64,000 nucleotides of DNA from Distichodus sexfasciatus (lineage: Eukaryota > Chordata > Actinopteri > Characiformes > Distichodontidae): NCBI GenBank assembly GCA_032718565.1, contig JAVGVS010000022.1, forward strand, positions 3,879,651 to 3,943,650, read 5' to 3'. Positions 21,462-32,836 of the stretch are shown in pieces. Below the pieces are notes generated by a model. The model made no database searches and was not told the origin of the DNA. It was given only the letters and a program-made list of their open reading frames with translations. Position 1 is the stretch's first letter, and the number at the start of each line of letters is the position of its first letter. The translations under genes were made by a program, and so were the position numbers.

Positions 21462-24233
21462 AGACCAGATGGTAAAGTTAAAGGCATGGAACCAAAAGTC
21501 ACATCAACAAATAAACAATCATGGCCCAGATTCCACACTGTTTAGTGTGAGATGACAAATTTGAAGTTTAATACTTTTTAAGATCCATCTCCAGTGCAGA
21601 TACAATGAACATATGTGGCTCCCATACCTTACGATGAAATATCATGCATTTTATAAATAGGGCAATACATTAACTCAGTCATATTCCTGCACCTCTGATA
21701 AATGATGAAATGAGTAAAGGTGCTGAAAGTGAGACCTGTTTCTTCTGAGAGGCTTTACAGACTCAGTTATTTTGATTTGTGTGCTAGTCTAAAGTGGAGG
21801 GGTGCTGTTTGTCTAAGAAAGAGCCTGATTTTCTACATAACGATCAGTCCTTTATGTCACTTGAAATAATCAACTGGATGTGACTGGATGAGTTTTCAAC
21901 ATGAATAAATGATCTTTACTATGGTGAATCTGTGTGTACGTGTATGCAGTGCTTATCTACTATTGATGTGCTCACGTTTCTACTGTGGTATAAAAACAGA
22001 CAAATTTTACCAATTTTGTTTAATTGTTTCTGTTTGTGTACTGTTTTAGGCACTTTTGTGAGGATCTGATTGTCCCTAAAAGATGGAAAGCCCACCTGAC
22101 ACTGTCAGGTTCTTGTTTTTATTGACATTTTTGTGTACACCAGTCCTTTAAAGAAATGCTTTTTTAACTAAGTTCCAACAGCTATTTAAAAAATAAAAAT
22201 AAAAAGACCTGCATTGGTTATTGAGGTTGAGGCTAATGTTAGGGTTAGATGAAGCTGTAGGTGTAGAGTTATTTAGATCTTGGACTCCAAAAATTAGTAA
22301 GATGTGCCTTTGTCATATTCACATGTCTCTGTTGTGCTGTAAAAACAAGCAATTTGGGCATCTGAAAAAAAATGTTTATTTAAGAACAATGAGATTATTT
22401 ATATTTAAAACCACTGCATTTCACTCATGATAACTTGCTCAATTTCACTGTCAGTTGGATGTAACAAAGCCTGGCTTCTGACGCCAAAACACACTGGTAA
22501 GCACAAGCACTTTTACAGGATAGAGACCAGGAGCTAAGCATGTGGCAGAATATAAATGTGTCTTATCTAGCATTGTTGTTTTACCAATAGTGTTGCAGAA
22601 AACAGATTTTACAGTCTGGGGATAACTGGGTAAACATGACCTCAGTTGATATAATCCGTTGGTATATAAATATTTTTTTTGTTTTTAATTAATTATTACT
22701 CAGATTAAGGGTTACTCAGACTAAGGGTTGATACCATGTGGTTTACTATTAAGACAATTTTGTCTCCCCTGTTTATGTATTCTTTTAGAGCAGAGTCGAT
22801 ATGCTCAGGGCTCACAGACATCCACAACAGTTTACTAAACTTTCCAACCGATTTGTCTTATCACACATTCTCTCCCACTTCATCCAGAGATGTTTCTGAT
22901 GCTTTAAAAAAGCCTATCGGAAATCACATATTCGGATGTTGAATAATTTAGAAAGAAGACTGTCAATATTCCACGTTGAGACAGTCAAGCAGCAAAGTGA
23001 CACGACATGCTTTCTTTGCTCATTGATTATGGCACTGCATTAGTGGCTCAGAGGGCCAGCCACATTCTCTCCGCTTTGTCTTAGTCAGTTAAGCCTTACA
23101 AAGGCAATGCCCTGAAGATTCTAATGGCAGAATGCTCGAATTGCCCTAACAGAATTAATTTCTACAGGAAAAAGGTTAATGGGCAACTTTCATGTGGCAT
23201 TTATCCATTTCCCTAGGAGCAAGCCCCCACACAGACCTGGAGGATGCAAATGTTTGAACCCAAAGTAAGCAGATCCTCACAGCCCGCATGGGGAAGAGAA
23301 GCTCTTTGATCCATCTATACTCCAGGGGGCTTGTATGTAGCTGCATAATCCAAACTGCATAATTCAGGTGAATAATCCTTACTGTCAGTTAATGTCATGT
23401 AGCCTGACTCTAATCACCCAAGCATATTGGATAAGATAAGGGGGATGAATGTTCCCTTTACTACCATTTTCATAACATTAGTTAAGAGTTAAAATCACTC
23501 TCTCTCTCTCTCTCACACGCACACACACACACACACACAATCAGACCATCTCTCTCTGATAATAATTGTCTGATCACCATCAGACAGTTGTACATACAGT
23601 TCTAAAATAGCTAACTAAATAATACCTAATTATGTTGCTGCTGATACACAATGTGATTCTCTCTTTTGTTATTCGCCAAAATATTAAAAGCTGATTTATA
23701 TGATGGTGGCATTTTACACAAATAATGTACTTCACTTCTAAATGTCATTCCCAAAATGACTCATTTGACCTGAAGACCTTAACTTTAAACAGCTGTCACT
23801 ATATAGTTAAGTATGTGTCTGTAAAGATGCAGTAAATTAAAACTGTCATCGTAAATGAATGTTTGGTATATACAGTCTCAGTGATTCCCAATTACATATA
23901 CACTTATAGTCCAATTATATTTTTTAAAACAACGGTTCCCTAATGGCTCTGGGTTTTTACTGAGGAATTTGATTCTGCAAATATCCTTTATTTGGTTTAA
24001 ACATTTGACTTATGTGAACTGTGAAAAATGTTCTTCAGATTTTGTGACACCAATAAAAAAGGTTTTCTCCAGGGTTCCATGAATCACTATTACTAGAGGA
24101 ACCACTATTATTGCTATTATTACTAGAATTAGTTTTTATTAAGGGCATTTAGTAGATATAAAATACTCGACCCAGGTTTGAGAGACAAGCCAATACACAG
24201 GAAATAAGAAAGTATGAAGTGAGACTGTCTTAC
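21462..24233. other. intron 1 of syndig1l, right part
   Basis: No exon was seen until the donor at 24234. A TC/AC microsatellite lies at 23497..23540. The rest is AT-rich and unremarkable. Confidence 0.45.
23497..23540. repeat. compound (TC)n/(AC)n microsatellite
   Basis: A TC run changes to an AC run with one interruption (ACGCACAC). Confidence 0.95.
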
Positions 24234-24760
24234 CTGCGAACTAAAATAATCCCAACGCCGTCGAATAATCCATTAAATTCAGAGAACATCGCTGTTTGTC
24301 TCCAGTAAAATGTTCTGCTGATTGAGAGCCGAGTAATGTAGAGGTGTTGGGTCAGTCTGCTAGAAGTTACGTTACTGTGGATGCGATGTTTTGTAGTTAC
24401 ATTAAACATCAGACAGATAATGAAACAAAGATCGTAATACTGACAGACAGCATAGGATCTTTAGAACCGACCTGTCAACAGAATAAAACCTTTTTGAAGT
24501 GCTTACGGCAGCACGAGGAATCTACAGCAGCGCGCGGTCCGAACATAGCAGGTGTTTGGCGCGTGTCAGGCGTCCGCACATCTTCCCCCGATCATAATCA
24601 CCATCTTCACCATCACCATCATCATCAGCAGCAGCAGCCTTTATGAAACATCTTCACGGACCGATGAGTAACTTTCTGATCCCAGTCTGCGTCCAGTCCG
24701 CTTCGCTTCCTCAGTTGCGTCTCAGTGCGTAATAAAGCATTCAGTCCCCAAACACACACA
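24234..24760 (-). other. syndig1l: probable non-coding exon 1 of syndig1l
   Basis: A consensus donor (CGCAG|GTAAGA on the minus strand, exon end 24234) lies just downstream of a CpG-rich stretch at about 24.45..25.03 kb. Exon 2 starts with an acceptor upstream of the ATG, so at least one 5' exon is required, and this is the best candidate. The right end (transcription start) is estimated only from a TATA-like string at 24776..24790. Short frames here, such as 24344..24646, do not resemble proteins. Confidence 0.45.
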
Positions 24761-24963
24761 ACGACATATTCACGCACATAAATATATACACACAGAAAGG
24801 ACGGAAGGCAGGGATTGTTCTCTGATCATTCGCCTAAATCGCGCATCTCATGCGCAAATCTTTACGAGAGTAAAATCCGCGCCGTTCTGTCCTTTGTGGA
24901 ATTATGGTGATACATCAGAGAGAAGCGGGAGGAGTTTCAAACTGAGCGGAGCGGAGCGGAGCG

Positions 24964-24964
<1 letters not shown>
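24761..24964 (-). promoter_or_regulatory. candidate syndig1l promoter
   Basis: The stretch is relatively CpG-rich for this window and contains, on the minus strand, a TATA-like sequence (TATATATTTAT, about 24790..24780) some 30 bases before the assumed start. A GAGCG pentanucleotide tandem (24944..24964) sits at its upstream edge and is followed directly by a long GT run. The assignment is inferred from position relative to the donor at 24234. Confidence 0.35.

Positions 24965-25010
<46 letters not shown>
24944..25010. repeat. (GAGCG)n and (TG)n tandem runs at the promoter
   Basis: Four GAGCG/GGAGC units (24944..24964) are followed by an uninterrupted TG run of more than 20 units. Alternating purine-pyrimidine DNA of this length can adopt Z-form; whether it matters for the adjacent promoter is inference. 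Confidence 0.9.
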
Positions 25011-25012
<2 letters not shown>

Positions 25013-25744
25013 GGCGAGCTTGTGCGATCGCACGCAGGGTTTTAGGTGTTTGTGAGAACTCGACAGCATCCTAAACAACGGTAATCGAGATTTGTCACAT
25101 TCTTGTAGCGTTGTATAGACATTTTTATATATGAGGCGGGAAATTAAACACTTATTTCATAGAATAGTTCAGATTTTGTTTGAATCACTCAAATAGTCAA
25201 ATGAAATGATTTCTTTTGTTACTGAGGTTTAGGCCAGGATTAGGTGTAGTAGTGGAAATGGGAGTTATGACACTTTATTCTGACCTATGCCTTAATAACC
25301 AAAATAAAATCTATTTAATTTATTTGATTAAAAATAGAATCTGGATTAGTTAATCATCACCGTAACTTTAGAACCATATGACCAGTTAATGATTTATTTT
25401 CAAGATGTCATCCAATCTGGAGTCTTCTGCACTGAAGACAAGAACTAAGAAACTTGAGTTAGCAATATTTATAATTGTAAATGAAAAGATAGTACATGCA
25501 TATAAACTTTAGCCCAGCCAGTCTGAGCTAGTTGCAGATAGTTCGGTATTGGCATTTATAACAGCTGATAAATGACAATAAAAGAAGAAATGGAAAGACA
25601 GCAGATTGAATACTCAACCATGTTATGATGGTTGCATTTAAGTTGCTTGTACACAGGGGCGTCAGAGGCATTCAGAATGTGGGGGGGACACACTGGCTGG
25701 GGGTCTGGGGGTATAGTATATCATGATTGGATTTTTAAAGTGAA
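25011..25744. other. upstream flank, no gene seen
   Basis: AT-rich sequence. A G-rich piece at 25655..25715 (ACAGGGGCGTCAGAGG, GTGGGGGGGACA) resembles the edge of a dispersed repeat but could not be assigned. Confidence 0.4.
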
Positions 25745-25991
25745 ACTGATTGATTGTTTGTCATTATGAACACACCACAGCACAGCACACAGTGCACCAC
25801 AATGATATGTGACCTCTGAATTTCACTCATCTGTGAAGGAGCAGTGGGCAGCTTTTTAGCAGCGACCGGGGAGCTTGGGGATGGTACCTTGCTCATGATT
25901 ACCTCAGTGATACCGTTACCAGTCCTTGGATGCAAACCGGTAACCTTCAGATCACGGGGCAAACTTCCTAACTGTTACACTACCAACTACC
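25745..25991 (-). mobile_element. SINE-like repeat, family B, near full length
   Basis: The reverse complement reads GGTAGTTGGTAGTGTAACAG, CGGTTTGCATCC, GAGGTAATCATGAGCAAGG, CCACTGCTCCTTCACAGATG, GGTCACATATCATTGTGGTG and a GACAAACAATCAATCAG-type tail. All are family B phrases. Some positions in the middle are inserted or changed. Confidence 0.8.
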
Positions 25992-26982
25992 GTAAATTAT
26001 TAAAGGTATGAAAAGCTAGGCTATATTTAGAGAAAGGATCTGATGCAGATTTAGAGTGATTTAGAATTTTGATCCATCATTTCATGGTTCCTCCTCTCCC
26101 ACGAGAGAGAGAGAAAATGATCAACAACCAGCACAAAGGCTACAGCCTGAAACAGTCTAAAACAGGCTGGATGTCAGAGCTCTCAGGATCATTTTTCAGG
26201 ATGACCGGAGGACGGGAAAAGCATGAGGATGGAAGTGAAAAAAGGGAGGGAAGTGTCTCTAGCAGAGCGCATAATAGCCTGCCTGTTCTGATTCAGTGGT
26301 CAGCTCGTGGCCCGTCAGCCCCCACGCCAGGAACATGCAGCGTGATGGACTGTCACCTTTCAGGCGGCAGCGTGCTCATGTTTGGACGTCTGTGCGATCT
26401 GACAAACAAGCTGGGCTTTAAACTCCCATCAATCAGCATGTCCGCCTGCATGGAGGGCCTCATTTCGTTTTCTAGCATGGTCTTTGGGTTAGTTTTGGAG
26501 ACGCTGTTGTGTCCATACCACTTTATGAGAGGGGGCAGCGATACCTGCAGGCACAAGCCGAGCTTTCGACAAGGCAGAGATCCAATTTGTCTGCGCCGAA
26601 ATGACTTCAATCCTTTTGCCACAGAACATTAGGGCTGCAAATGAATATCTTCTAGGCATGCTTCTCTTGCATGCGTCCGGGGACATGGATCAGGCACCTA
26701 ATGGCAATTTCATGAGCAAAGTGAAGCTGTTTGTGCCCCTTCACTGTATCGTGGGATGACATTATCAGTGACAAAGGTCTCTGATGGAGACTCTGCGAGG
26801 ACGTGGGAAAATGATCCATCGTTCAGCCGTGAAGTCGTGTAGCTGTGTAGAGCCAAAAAGTAGAGGGAAAATAAAAATGTAGTCTCCGTCTAAGTATAGA
26901 TGTGCAGATTTGAGACTCATATCTAATATCAGCCGATACTGTCTCAAATAGCTGCAGAAGATGTTGTTAACACTGGGAGAAT
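25992..26982. other. upstream flank with a GC-richer, unusually open block
   Basis: 26069..26632 is the longest ATG-started frame of the flank (187 codons, plus strand), and a minus-strand frame overlaps it. No signal peptide, domain or splice context was recognised, and composition rather than selection may explain the openness. Strings such as GGGCTGCAAATGAATATC and TGCCACAGAACATTAGGG suggest a conserved non-coding block. Confidence 0.35.
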
Positions 26983-27230
26983 ATATGTGACCCGATCTGC
27001 CATAATGAGTCGAAAGTCGGCGTTCTGTTTATTTAGATACGGGCCGATTGTGTTGACAAACATCAAAAATATAGATTTTTCTTTTTTGGTCTTATATGAA
27101 AGAAAAGGTCTTCAAAATTAATCTGGTCTCCAAAAAAGAAAAATCGATATTTTTGTGATGTTTTTCAACATAATCAACATAAATAGAACGCCGACTTCCG
27201 ACTCATTACGGCAGATCGGGTCACATATGT
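26983..27230. mobile_element. palindromic MITE-like element
   Basis: The left arm (from 26983: ATATGTGACCCGATCTGCC, AATGAGTCGAAAGTCGGCG) and the right arm (to 27230: CGCCGACTTCCGACTCATT, GGCAGATCGGGTCACATAT) are inverted copies of about 100 bases with few differences. The spacer is about 35 bases. Both ends fall at TATGTG/CACATA, so a TA target is possible, but this is not certain. Confidence 0.75.
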
Positions 27231-29956
27231 GCAAAGTCAATTCAAATAAGTTACTTGTTTTTGTATGAAACATTGGTTTTTTCAAGATTATTTGCCTTAG
27301 TTTGTAACTTATAAGCATTAGTGGTCACCATACCTAATGTGCAGTCATACCTATGTTTCTATATATTTAAGCCTGCTTCTTGTGCTTGTCTTGTGTTTGC
27401 TATCTTCAATGGAGGTCTTTTGTATTGCATTGGTTTCTGACTTGTTTCAGTTTATTTGTCTTTGGGCCAGTTTCCCAGTGTAGGATTAAGATGCTGACTT
27501 TTAAATCTCCATTGGTATTGCAACTTAGTCCAAGACTAGGCTTAATCCATGTTCAAGAAACCAGCCCATTAAGTCTAACTTTGTGCCAGTATCCCCTTTT
27601 CACATTCTTCTACATCCCTAGAACGATGACCGTGTGTTATATAAAGTTACAAGAGCAATGTTAAGTCAAGCCTAAAGTTGCCTTACTTATAAAACAACAA
27701 TTCCTGTCTCTTCCAGCATCAGTGAGACATACAGTACATTTTATTAGTTAAACACTGATATCGGTATCGATATTGAAAAACTGAAAAAGTTGGATGAGTG
27801 CATCCATAGTATAGTCAGCATGAATGTGCATGATGGAGCTCTCTTTGGCATTACAAAAGTGAGCTAAAAACAGTTGAGAGAGAAAGACAGAGAGAGAGAA
27901 AACAACCCAGTATGTGAAGCTCAGCCATACTGTATATCTCATTAGCTCAGAACCATACTGGAAAAACAAATAGGTTTTTGTTTGAACTCCTTGGACAACA
28001 TTTGCGGTCAATCCCAGTGGCAAATGAAAGTGTCTTTCACTTTTCCTGTAGACAAAGCTTTCAAACTGATGTTTAAAGCCATTTGGTATTGTAGTCCGCT
28101 TACAGAGGGACAACAATGAGGGTTCACAAATACACATTCCCAGCAGAGACCATTGTATTTTTTCTAAAAATGCATTTCAATGACAGAAAAATTAATCTGG
28201 CAAGAAATATGAAATCTCAGCAGGTCACAGTGAGCGACACAATGCCAGGGTCATCAGAATGGCTGTGCACTAAATATACAGCAGGTCAAAGAAGGGGACC
28301 TCATGGATTAAGGGAGAGAGGTTTTGAAGCTGTTGTGCCAAAAAGTGTTTTTTCTGCATATCTCTCACTCCCAGCTGTCCCTTTTTTCACACTGACACTC
28401 TGGGAAACCTGCAATGCAGTCAGAGCTGCAGTTTGGCCACATCACTTTTAATTGTTTTCACAAAGCTTGAGTCTATTTGTGACATCAGCATTAATTCAGT
28501 GGTTAATTCATTTACAACCTCGAGTGTCTTTTATTGACAGATATGTATTCATTTCTTCTTTATTCATGTAAACAAGTTACACAAACACTGTAATAGATAA
28601 CATCCTTTTAATTATGTACTTTATTTCTTTAGTAAAATACCCTGTAGGGGTGACCTTTGGTGTACTACATTAAACTGGAGATCTTCTCTCAGTCACTCTC
28701 CAACACATCCACCACTGCTCAGTTCCTAACGCAGGACTCCACTGGCAAGATCTTGGTGGTGAGACATTTTAAGAACATCAGTAACACTGACATGGTCATG
28801 ATAATGGGTATTATGTTGGTTTGTGTGTATAAGGAATAGCAGCATTGCAAGGCTATTATTATTATTATTATTATTAGTAGTAGTAGTAGTACTATTATTA
28901 TCTTTGCTGAGAAAGGCCAACATCCCCATGAATATCTGGCCAACAATATTTCTGAAGAAAAATGCTGTCCACAAACAGGCTGAAGTCTGAAACAACATTC
29001 ACATACAAGGTTGATATTTTTTCTAAAGTGGTCATGAGGTTATTTTCATAATCATGCCCATGTACACTTGTGTTTCTCTCACTGTATGTGTAATATTACA
29101 TACACTCCAACACAAGAGATGTCCTTTAACCACTGAGGCGGATAACAGGCATGAGTGTGTCTGAGAATCTTTGCTCCTACAAAAGATGCAGTATTGATTG
29201 TCATCAGCACTTATCAGAAAGTCTCATTTGTGCTCTTTAGTCAGCCTGACTGCTAGCTCTGCCCGAATATGCATCAGTAAAAGCAGGGCAAGATGTCAGT
29301 GGAGAGATGGAATCGCATATGTAGCTTATGTACAATAGTGGTAACCTATAAAACCTTGTGAAGTGTTCATGATAAAAGACTGTGTGGATTTGCAGGGCAT
29401 TAATCTAGTGTTATCACAGACTCCTGCCTCTCCGCCGCTGCCCGACATCATCTATATTCAAGGCACAGCTAAATATACATCTGACGCCTCTCCACCTCGG
29501 CTCGACCCCCTAGCATGAGGGTGCCCCAGCAGAGGAGGTGGAGTAGAGAGAGTCGGCTCCGGCTTGGCCTGTGGGTGACCTGACCGAGGTGGGAGGCGCT
29601 GAGTGTAGCAGGATGTTCTCCTGCAGCGAACGTGTCAGGAGGCAGATTAGAGCGTGCCCCCAAGGGCGAGGTGACGGATCACACAGGCTCAACAGCAGCT
29701 GGAGGCAACCGGAAAAGGTCCACTCCAATCTCCCACAGGTTTGCAAGCTCCCATTAGCATGTCCTCCCCCACTGCAGGGACGCCCAGTACTAGCCCCAAA
29801 ATTACAAAATGGTGCCACCTTTACAATATGCTGGAGCAACTCTGAGCTTGTCTAAAGCAAGTTTGCAAATCATTATATTATGAAAGTCATATGAAATATG
29901 ATAACCATTAACACCGACCATATGATGAAAACCCTCCTGTAGCTGAAAACTCTTCC
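27231..29956. other. upstream flank, no gene seen
   Basis: Unremarkable sequence apart from an ATT/TAG run at 28854..28901 and a GC-richer, open block at 29480..29800 with overlapping frames on both strands and no recognised protein. GAGAGA-rich sequence lies near 27880. Confidence 0.4.
28854..28901. repeat. (ATT)n(AGT)n(ATT)n microsatellite
   Basis: Trinucleotide run with an inner switch from ATT to AGT units. It causes asparagine or isoleucine runs in the minus-strand frames. Confidence 0.95.
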
Positions 29957-29960
29957 TTAA

Positions 29961-30512
29961 AAGTCCCATATTATGGAAAAAATCACTTTTTCTGTACTTT
30001 CATTTCATTAATTTGAGCCTGTACTGCCTCTACACACACTGTACGTTTGATAAAAATTATCAATTGCCATTTAGATTTCTTCCCTACTTCTAAGTCACAG
30101 CACGGGACATTTGAATAATTCCATCCTTGTGTCCAACTACCAGGTAGAACTGCTAGCGCTTCCTGATCCGTTGTTTTTTCTTGCAAGTGCCAGCATTGGA
30201 ATCGCGATGAAAAAGTCTACCAGAGTGTTGTGTTGAGCATGTATGGCTGTATGGATTGTCCGTTAGCAGCAGCCATGTTGATTATTTTCATGTGAGATAA
30301 ACACTCGCCGTGCTGTCTACGCCCCAGTTCCAGAGTAGATCGTGGGCAGCAGGAGCGCATTTGCATTTAGAAATACTAATGAGAAAAAGCCTGTTGTGAA
30401 AGGGACTGAAATAGATGAAAAGCAGGAAACAGCAAACTACTTCAGAGCCATGTTTAGTGGAGCTCATAGACCTATTTTAAGTTGTTGGAAAAAAATATAT
30501 AATATGGGACCT
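29961..30512. mobile_element. non-autonomous piggyBac-like element (TTAA target)
   Basis: The ends are AAGTCCCATATTATGG (left) and the inverse of AGGTCCCATATTATAT (right, ...TATAATATGGGACCT). They are flanked by TTAA on both sides (29957..29960 and 30513..30516), the target preferred by piggyBac transposases. The interior has no transposase; the 84-codon frame 30342..30596 crosses the right end. Assignment to piggyBac rests on the TTAA duplication and the end structure. Confidence 0.65.
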
Positions 30513-30589
30513 TTAATAGCAATTGCTGGATTTGATGGCACAGTACTGTGTCATAGGTTGTACCAAAAAGGACAATGGTGGTGGCCAAT

Positions 30590-30722
30590 ACGTTGAATAT
30601 TCAAATCCTACCTTCAGCGCCACTACCATTGAATTCCAGTGTAAGACCCTTAACCCCAAGTTGCTCCAGGAAAAATGTCTCTGTAATTAGAAAATGGAAG
30701 TCGCTGGATAAGAGTGTTTGAT
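30590..30722 (+). mobile_element. V-SINE-type repeat fragment
   Basis: It contains GAATATTCAAATCCTACC (B-box-like), AAGACCCTTAACCCCAAGTTGCTCC, TGTCTCTGTAATTAG and GTCGCTGGATAAGAGTGTTTG, the same order as the copy at 7786..7991. The tRNA-like head is missing. Confidence 0.6.
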
Positions 30723-30756
30723 GGTGTGGTGTGAATGTGGAAATAGGAATGCTAAA

Positions 30757-30846
<90 letters not shown>
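30757..30846. repeat. (ATT)n microsatellite, about 30 units
   Basis: Nearly pure ATT run with one lost base near 30789. It produces long Ile, Leu or Asn runs in the overlapping frames, which are not genes. Confidence 0.97.
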
Positions 30847-30847
<1 letters not shown>

Positions 30848-31278
30848 AATTATTCAAAAGGAGAAAGCAGCCTTTGCTGAGACCTGAAATCACATTCAGA
30901 TTCAGTCCTGAATAAAAAACACAACATAAGTGCTGCCCAGGAAACTGTATCATACATTTTAAAATGAGCAATATTATAATTTCATATATTATTATATATA
31001 TTTTGTGGCTGCAGCACTAAAAATAACCTACCCTTTGCAAATTATGAATAAAACTTGTTTAAAAACATGGTGCTTTCACATGTGTATTTGTGGATTCCAT
31101 TAGAAAGTACTTCAGCATATTGCAGCTTTTAAGTATAAATTTTGATTCTAAATGGTGGACTATTAAGAGCAAAAACACATGCTGTGACTTGACAGGGACA
31201 TCTTTTACTATCCATATTATTTGGGTGATTATAAACTACTTAATGCTGAAAATGACTATGTACAATCTGAATACAGTT

Positions 31279-31510
31279 GGGGTAGTTGGTAGTTTAACGG
31301 TTTGGGTGTTCACCCCGTGGTCGCTGGTTTGAGTCCCACAACCAAGTAAAGGTGTCACTGAGGTACTCATGAGCAAGGTACCATCCCCAAGCACTGCTCC
31401 CCGAGCGCTGCCCATGTCAGTTGCCCATTGGTCCTTCAAGGATGGGTCAAATGAAGAGGTCACATTGTGTTGTGGTGTCTTCACAATGACAAGTAATCAC
31501 TCACTTTCAG
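31279..31510 (+). mobile_element. SINE-like repeat, family B, full length
   Basis: The head GGGGTAGTTGGTAGTTTAACGG, B-box-like CTGGTTTGAGTCCCACAACC, CTGAGGTACTCATGAGCAAGG, CCCATTGGTCCTTCAAGGATG and the ACAATGACAAGTAATCACTC tail make this one of the best family B copies here. Confidence 0.85.
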
Positions 31511-31536
31511 TGCTCACTTTCAGTGATTGGAATTTT

Positions 31537-31640
31537 GCGGTTCAAATCCTGGACCAATAAAGGTACCACTGAGTTACTCATGAGCAAGGTACTGTGCTGT
31601 GGTGTATTCACAATGACAAATAATCACTCGCTTTCAGACT
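31537..31640 (+). mobile_element. SINE-like repeat, family B, head and middle deleted
   Basis: It begins within the B box (GCGGTTCAAATCCTGGACC), keeps GGTACCACTGAGTTACTCATGAGCAAGG, then jumps to TGCTGTGGTGTATTCACAATGACAAATAATCACTC. Confidence 0.8.
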
Positions 31641-31709
31641 ACTGCGTTACTATCCATATTATTTGGGTGGTAATAAACTACTTCTTGCCGAAAATGCACA
31701 ATCTAAACA

Positions 31710-32662
31710 TTGCCTTTTGACACCTGCAACGACACAATCTGCACATCATTTGTAAACTGACCTGTTGCAAATAAATTAAATATTATTAGCATGCTGCCAG
31801 GAGCTAGATGAGACTTTCAGAAATGATGTAGACCATAATAACATTTTATAACTATACCATAACTATTTTACTAGATCAAGAAAATGTTGAACACTGCCTG
31901 ATGTGCATTCTTTATTTAAATCTTCCAAATCCCTTAATCCCTTTGAGGTTCTCTTATTATCATGGTTTAGGCTTAGCCTCATATTTGATTTGGTATCCAC
32001 TAGATATTCTCTGTTTAGATGCAGAATAACCTTAAGTACGTTAGAGAACGCAGTACATATGGCACTATAATTCACAATGACATTATCTCTAAAATTGTTT
32101 AGTACATTCAATTTTCCTTGCCAATTATTCAGATACTCAGATGATCAGCTGTTTTCCAGAATGAAGTGCTATATTGTAATTAGGGGCCTTTAAAAGCCTG
32201 TCACACACTGCATTACCTTTAAAAATGTAATAAAGGCTTTGGACTAAAACAGCACTTCAAATGCAACCCAGTTCTGAAAGATATCAAGACAAAACACAAA
32301 TGAAGTGTCACAGGTTTCCTCATTGCAGGCAAAATTCTGTCAAAAGGCTGGCCTAATGACCGAAGTCTATCCACATCTCTGTCTCAACATTCAGTGTGTT
32401 CTGGAAAAAGCCCAGAGGCACTGACTCAAAGGCCATCACAATAAGCGGCACTTTGGGACCTGAAAATATTGACTCTCATAATGGATGTGTACATAGATGT
32501 TGATGGATATTGAGGTCAAAGATGAGTACAAATATTTCCACAGCAATATCCACGGTGATGGACATGGTAGGGTTTTTGGAATAGTTTTTTGAATGAAGAA
32601 AAATGGGAAAACCAAGCTTTACACAAGTTGTACAGGAGTTTTACTATTGTTACACTCCACAT
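31710..32662. other. upstream flank, no gene seen
   Basis: AT-rich, unique-looking sequence. No frame with recognised content. Confidence 0.45.
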
Positions 32663-32836
32663 GGGGTGGCATCGCGACGTGGTCATTAGCACTGTCGTCT
32701 CAAGAACGTTCTGGATTCGATTCCAGGTCAGCCTTTCTGTGTGGCATTTGTCCCCACTTCATGGGCATAGTTCCAGGATAGGCTCCGGTGCCTGTGCCCC
32801 TGATTGGTATTAAGTGGTTCAGATAATGAATGAATT
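32663..32836 (+). mobile_element. SINE-like repeat, family A, internally deleted
   Basis: The head GGGGTGGCATCGCGACGTGG and the B-box-like GGATTCGATTCC join directly to TTTCTGTGTGGCATTTG and then to CATAGTTCCAGGATAGGCTCCGG and the AATGAATGAAT tail, so the middle of the family A element is missing. Confidence 0.8.

Larger units (their letters stand above)
5053..24760 (-). other. syndig1l: syndig1l gene span, partial (3' end off window)
   Basis: The gene is assembled from three pieces on the minus strand: a probable non-coding exon 1 ending at 24234, exon 2 at 16259..16880 and exon 3 at 5053..5190. Introns are about 7.35 kb (16881..24233) and 11.07 kb (5191..16258), and a third intron runs off the left edge. 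The exon 2 / exon 3 join is phase 0 and restores a conserved stretch of the SYNDIG1 family (dispanin group C, CD225 domain). The N-terminus MESLSELQNPLL is the signature I remember for SYNDIG1L rather than SYNDIG1. Known for the family: SYNDIG1 is a type II membrane protein that promotes AMPA-receptor-containing synapses; SYNDIG1L (capucin) is a striatum-enriched Golgi protein. The last coding exon is not visible between 1 and 5052. Confidence 0.85.
31206..31709. repeat. 65-bp direct repeats enclosing two family B SINEs
   Basis: The block TACTATCCATATTATTTGGG...AAACTACTT...CACAATCT-like occurs at 31206..31273 and again at 31647..31709 in the same orientation with about 85% match by eye. Between them lie two family B copies in tandem. 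The arrangement is A-SINE-SINE-A', not a simple A-SINE tandem. Confidence 0.65.

Noticed and set aside
24600..24645. Histidine/glutamine-rich C-terminus of a frame in exon 1
   Set aside because: It is a CAT/CAG trinucleotide run in the presumed untranslated first exon and lies on the strand opposite to the gene.
30687..30971. Poly-asparagine/poly-isoleucine frames
   Set aside because: They are read through an ATT microsatellite.
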